DNA from: Sorex araneus | Lineage: Eukaryota > Chordata > Mammalia > Eulipotyphla > Soricidae | Length of the DNA stretch: 64,000 nt | Direction: 5' to 3' | Assembly: GCF_027595985.1 (NCBI RefSeq) | Contig: NC_073311.1 | Span: 30,407,892-30,471,891 of the forward strand | Shown here: positions 60,980-64,000 of the stretch, piece after piece | How positions within the stretch are numbered: the first letter of the stretch is position 1 | Layout: every line of letters starts with the position of its first letter | Made by a program: the position numbers and the translations under genes | The notes under the pieces: generated by a model | Seen by the model: only the letters and a program-made list of their open reading frames with translations | What the model was told of the DNA's origin: nothing | Databases searched by the model: none

Positions 60980-61836
60980 TGGACTAAGGGTATTCAGATA
61001 GGAAAGGAAGAAATCAAACTCTCACTATTTGCAGATGATATGATACTATATCTAGAGAAGCCTAAAATCTCTACTAAGAAACTCTTAGAAACAATTTACC
61101 TGTACAGTAAAGTCGCAGGCTATAAAATCAATACCCATAAATCCATGGCCTTCCTGTATGCAAACAATCAGACAGAGAAAAGGGACATCAAAAAATCAAT
61201 CCCATTCACAATTGTTCCCCAGAAAATCAACCTCAGAATCAGCTTACCTAAAGAAGTAAAGGACCTCTACAAAGAAAACGCTACTTCATGAAATAAAAGA
61301 AGACATGAGGAAATGGAATCATATCCCCTGCTCATGGATAGGGAGAATCAACATTGTCAAAATGGCAGTACTCCCCAAAGCATTATACAGATTTAACACG
61401 ATCCCTATAAGGATACCCATGACATTCTTCAAAGAAATGGATCAAGCAATCCTGAAATTCATATGGAACAATAAATGCCCACAGATAGCTAAAACAATTC
61501 TTGGGGAAAATATGATGGGAGGCATCACCCTCCCCAACCTTAAACTTTACTACAAAGTGGTAATAATTAAAACAGCATGGTACTGGAACAAAGACAGAGC
61601 CACAGACCAATGGAACAGAGTGGAATATCCTTACACACAACCCCAAATGTATGATCATCTAATCTTTGATAAGGGGAAAAGAAATGTGAAGTGGAGCAAG
61701 GAAAGCCTCTTTAACAAATGGTGCTGGCATAACTGAACAACAACATGCAAAAGAATGGGCTTAGACCTCGACCTGACACCATGCACAAAAATCAGATCAA
61801 AATGGATTAAAGACCTCAACATCAGACCACAATCCA
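60980..61836 (+). pseudogene. L1 ORF2 RT part, inverted
   Basis: Plus strand: LSLFADDMILYLE near 61020-61060 (the FADD catalytic box of the L1 reverse transcriptase is intact), LLETIYLYSKVAGYKIN near 61090, KSMAFLYANN near 61140, [17 protein letters not shown] near 61320, [18 protein letters not shown] near 61390, [16 protein letters not shown] near 61470, [19 protein letters not shown] near 61530 and [12 protein letters not shown] at the right end. One frameshift lies near 61290. The right end picks up within about five codons of where the minus segment starts, so little ORF2 sequence was lost at the inversion. Confidence 0.9.
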
Positions 61837-61929
61837 TAGTGCAAACATTTTTAATTAAATTAAAATTTTATCATTCTGTAAGGCACTATAGATGAAATTT
61901 TATTTAAAAATCTTTTAACTGAGATTATG

Positions 61930-62107
61930 GGGCTGGAGTGATAGCACAGCGGGGAGGGCGTTTGCCTTGCACGCGGCCGACCCGGGTTCAAATCCCAGCA
62001 TCCCATATGGTCCCCTGAGCACCACCAGGAGTAATTCCTGAGTGCATGAGCCAGGAGTGACCCCTGTGCATTGCTGGGTGTGACCCAAAAAGCAAAAAAA
62101 AAAAAAA
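61930..62107 (+). mobile_element. SINE-A, youngest copy
   Basis: Nearly consensus copy: A box TAGCACAGCGGG (fits TRGCNNAGYNGG exactly), B box GGGTTCAAATCCC, body 'gagcaccaccaggagtaatt', and 'gtgtgacccaaaaagc' before a 19-base A run. The flanking repeat TCTTTTAACTGAGATTATG at 61911-61929 and 62113-62131 is perfect and extends through shared A bases. It is inserted in an older L1 3'UTR. Confidence 0.97.
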
Positions 62108-62131
62108 AAAAATCTTTTAACTGAGATTATG

Positions 62132-62280
62132 CTACATACAATGCTATTGATAATGGTTTCTTGTGCATATAATTTCAGCACCACACCCACCATCAGTGTA
62201 CCCCTTCTTCTCCCAAGGACCCATGACTCCTTCCCACCAGCTCTCCCAACTCATGTTGTCTTCTTGCTGAGATTATATAA
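62132..62280 (-). mobile_element. L1 3'UTR fragment, older
   Basis: 'gcatataatttcagcaccac', 'acccaccatcagtgtacccc' and 'ccaactcatgttgtcttct' are the reverse of an old L1 3'UTR, similar to 16990-17060. The 61851-61929 text left of the SINE probably belongs to it. Confidence 0.6.
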
Positions 62281-62639
62281 TGCACTATAGATTTCAGAAT
62301 CTTTCCCAAATTCTCTGATAGCTTTTAGCACTTGAACCAACTTAAGACTAAAGTTTATTTAATAAGAGTAGGGACTTTGATTCTGAAAGAGTTTTGTTTA
62401 TATTTTATTACTGTGTAATTTTAGCACTTTATTAAAACCAGGGCTGTTTAAATTTTTTCAACTCCTGACCCCATCCCTCACCCCACAGGAATGTAACATG
62501 ATGGGTGCTGTCCCAAGCACATCAATTTGTTTCATTATACATTTTTTTAAATTATTTTTTATTACTGCACACTCAGAAACCTTTTATTGTTGCCAAAGTT
62601 TTTGCAACACCAATATTAGCTATAGGACACCATATGGAG

Positions 62640-62830
62640 TCACAAGCAATGATTTAAGAGACAGGGCTTTAAACCACCTGAATTCAATATTGCTGTTCCC
62701 ATTTGACAGTTGAAGAAGCTTAATGAAGTTAGGAAATGTGCTTAACTTCACACTGCCAGTATTTTGTCAATATGAGAGTTAGAGAAAGATAATCTGACTT
62801 CTGAACTGAACTTTCAATCATTACTACACC
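62640..62830 (-). mobile_element. MIR fossil, reverse
   Basis: 'cccatttgacagttgaagaa', 'aggaaatgtgcttaacttca', 'cactgccagtattttgtcaa' follow the reversed MIR core. Confidence 0.6.
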
Positions 62831-63279
62831 TACCTTTCTTAAGTTGACTGACTGGGGTCATATGAACAGAATTAGAACAATATGCTTGGGTTTTATTCTT
62901 TTAAAATTATTAGCATGCTACGAAATTTCATTTTTATTTACCTGTGCAATTAATACGTTATAATTTTAATTTTCTGTATTTATGAACTATATAATAATTT
63001 CTTCAATTCTCATATCCCTAAAATTTCCAGTGAATTGCAGATGCAATTTAATCATTTTGACCAAGTTTCCAGACATGAGATAAGATATTAGAGATAAAAA
63101 AGCAGAGACCTCAGTTACATTATCTTGTTCCAGATCTCAGACCTATGCAGTAGCAGATAGAGACTTTGAATTGGCCTTGAAAACTTTTTATTATACCACA
63201 TGTTTAACCTTAGGACATAAGACTCAGCACATTCAAAGTTCTGGGAAATAGAAACAGTATGGAAGTTGAAATATTAAGT
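62831..63279. other. Unassigned AT-rich sequence
   Basis: No feature recognised. Confidence 0.4.
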
Positions 63280-63450
63280 TCTGACTATAAAGCCAAGTTT
63301 CGCTACTTACTTTTTCTCTGAACTCAGTTTCCTAACTTGCAAGAGGGGAATATTAGCTGTTCCATAGATATTTAGTAAAAAATAATGAGATATTATAGAA
63401 AAACTCTATGAATAGTGCCCCTAACATAGTACATATACAAACACTGTGAG
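63280..63450 (+). mobile_element. MIR fossil
   Basis: 'tttcgctacttactttttct', 'gaactcagtttcctaacttg', 'caagaggggaatattagctg' and 'agtgcccctaacatagtaca' follow the MIR order. Confidence 0.65.
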
Positions 63451-63499
63451 TTATAGGAAAGATCTGAAAAAAATGCATGATATAAACAGTTATCAGTTA

Positions 63500-63690
63500 A
63501 TTTAACTCCATATCTTCATACAGATGTTTATATCAGCTTTAATCACAATAGCCCCAAGCAGGAAACAATTCAATGTCCTTCCATTGGTGAATGGATTAAC
63601 AAATTGGTAGATCCGTACAACGTACTCGTACTCGGTAACAAAATGGAATAAACTATTGGTGAGCACAATAACATGGCTGAAAAGAAGAGC
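63500..63690 (+). mobile_element. L1 ORF2 C-terminal fragment
   Basis: 'cagatgtttatatcagcttt', 'aatcacaatagccccaagca', 'tggtgaatggattaacaaat', 'tcggtaacaaaatggaataa' are the sense L1 ORF2 region just before the end of the gene. Confidence 0.8.
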
Positions 63691-63704
63691 TCTGATGGTG
63701 ATAA

Positions 63705-63765
63705 GATTATATGTATGTATGTATATGTGAATATGTACATGTATATACATATGCACATACATGAC
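63705..63765. repeat. (TATG)n-type microsatellite
   Basis: ATGTATGTATGTATATG followed by irregular TACATG steps. Confidence 0.8.
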
Positions 63766-64000
63766 ACTTTTTATTTGTGAGTTCTATACCTGGATTCAAT
63801 CTATTTCAATTTGATACCTACTATGCAGTTAGGCTGTGATGATTTGATCTATACTAAACATGTACAGACTTTTCCCCCCTTGCCATTATTCCTTAAACAA
63901 TACAGTATAGCAATTACCTACATGACACTTATATTGTAAGTAATTTAGATATGCTTTAAAGTATATAGATTTTGGTGTATCTGGGGGTCCAGTAGTCAAT

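Larger units (their letters stand above)
59619..61836 (-). mobile_element. L1 with 5' inversion (twin priming)
   Basis: A single L1 insertion of about 2.2 kb. Segment 59619-60974 is in minus orientation and carries the 3'UTR and ORF2 C-terminus; segment 60975-61836 is in plus orientation and carries the preceding part of ORF2. The outer flanks carry a TSD TAGTG(A/C)AAACATTT (13 of 14) at 59607-59620 and 61837-61850 (the last T bases overlap the tail). This head-to-head layout is the known product of twin priming during L1 insertion. Confidence 0.9.

Noticed and set aside
61930..62000. tRNA gene (A and B boxes present)
   Set aside because: It is the head of a SINE with a body, A tail and TSD; the cloverleaf is not preserved. 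The same applies to the other SINE heads.

Overview
This window is mammalian nuclear DNA with no recognisable functional gene. It is AT-rich and densely filled with retroelements, and no multi-exon gene can be followed on either strand. The best organism guess is a shrew (Soricidae, probably Sorex). The reason is that the dominant repeat is a tRNA-headed SINE with a head and body that I recall from shrew genomic sequence; this is recollection, not a search. The window looks like an intergenic or deep intronic block.

Four young, lineage-specific repeat families dominate. (1) SINE-A has a tRNA-like head (A box and B box visible), a roughly 100 bp body and a poly(A) tail, as expected for L1-mobilised SINEs; about 20 copies are seen, several with target-site duplications (TSDs). 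(2) SINE-R has the same tRNA head, but its 3' end matches the last codons of an RTE-clade LINE and it ends in (CAGTGA)n-like repeats. (3) An RTE-type LINE lies at 37018-40025 on the minus strand, nearly full length and broken by many stops. (4) Delta-RTE elements of about 550 bp appear to join the RTE 5' region directly to the RTE 3' end; three long copies and one tail copy are present. RTE, SINE-R and Delta-RTE therefore form one autonomous/non-autonomous group visible inside a single window. A further family (called here the L1-tail composite, 0.55-1.65 kb, five copies at 222, 6078, 11722, 13254 and about 33270) has no ORF, an L1-3'UTR-like end, an A-rich tail and TSDs.

Older layers are L1 fragments, L2 and MIR fossils, and a Tigger/pogo DNA transposase relic (15840-16440). 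One L1 at 59619-61836 has the head-to-head inversion typical of twin priming, with a TSD. The only host-gene-derived sequence I can name is an intronless, stop-riddled copy of STEAP1 at about 55670-56760, a processed pseudogene.

Layout: 1-5 kb, SINEs, a composite and an L2; 6-14 kb, three composites; 14.7-17.5 kb, a 452 bp polypyrimidine tract, Tigger and L1; 17-36 kb, mostly unassigned AT-rich DNA with scattered SINEs, MIR, L2 and L1; 36-43 kb, the RTE cluster; 43-55 kb, L1 and SINEs; 55-57 kb, the STEAP1 pseudogene; 57-64 kb, SINEs, the inverted L1 and old MIR/L1 pieces. No CRISPR array, phage, operon or defence system is present. Nothing here supports a new protein-coding system; the most interesting signal is the RTE/SINE-R/Delta-RTE module sharing.
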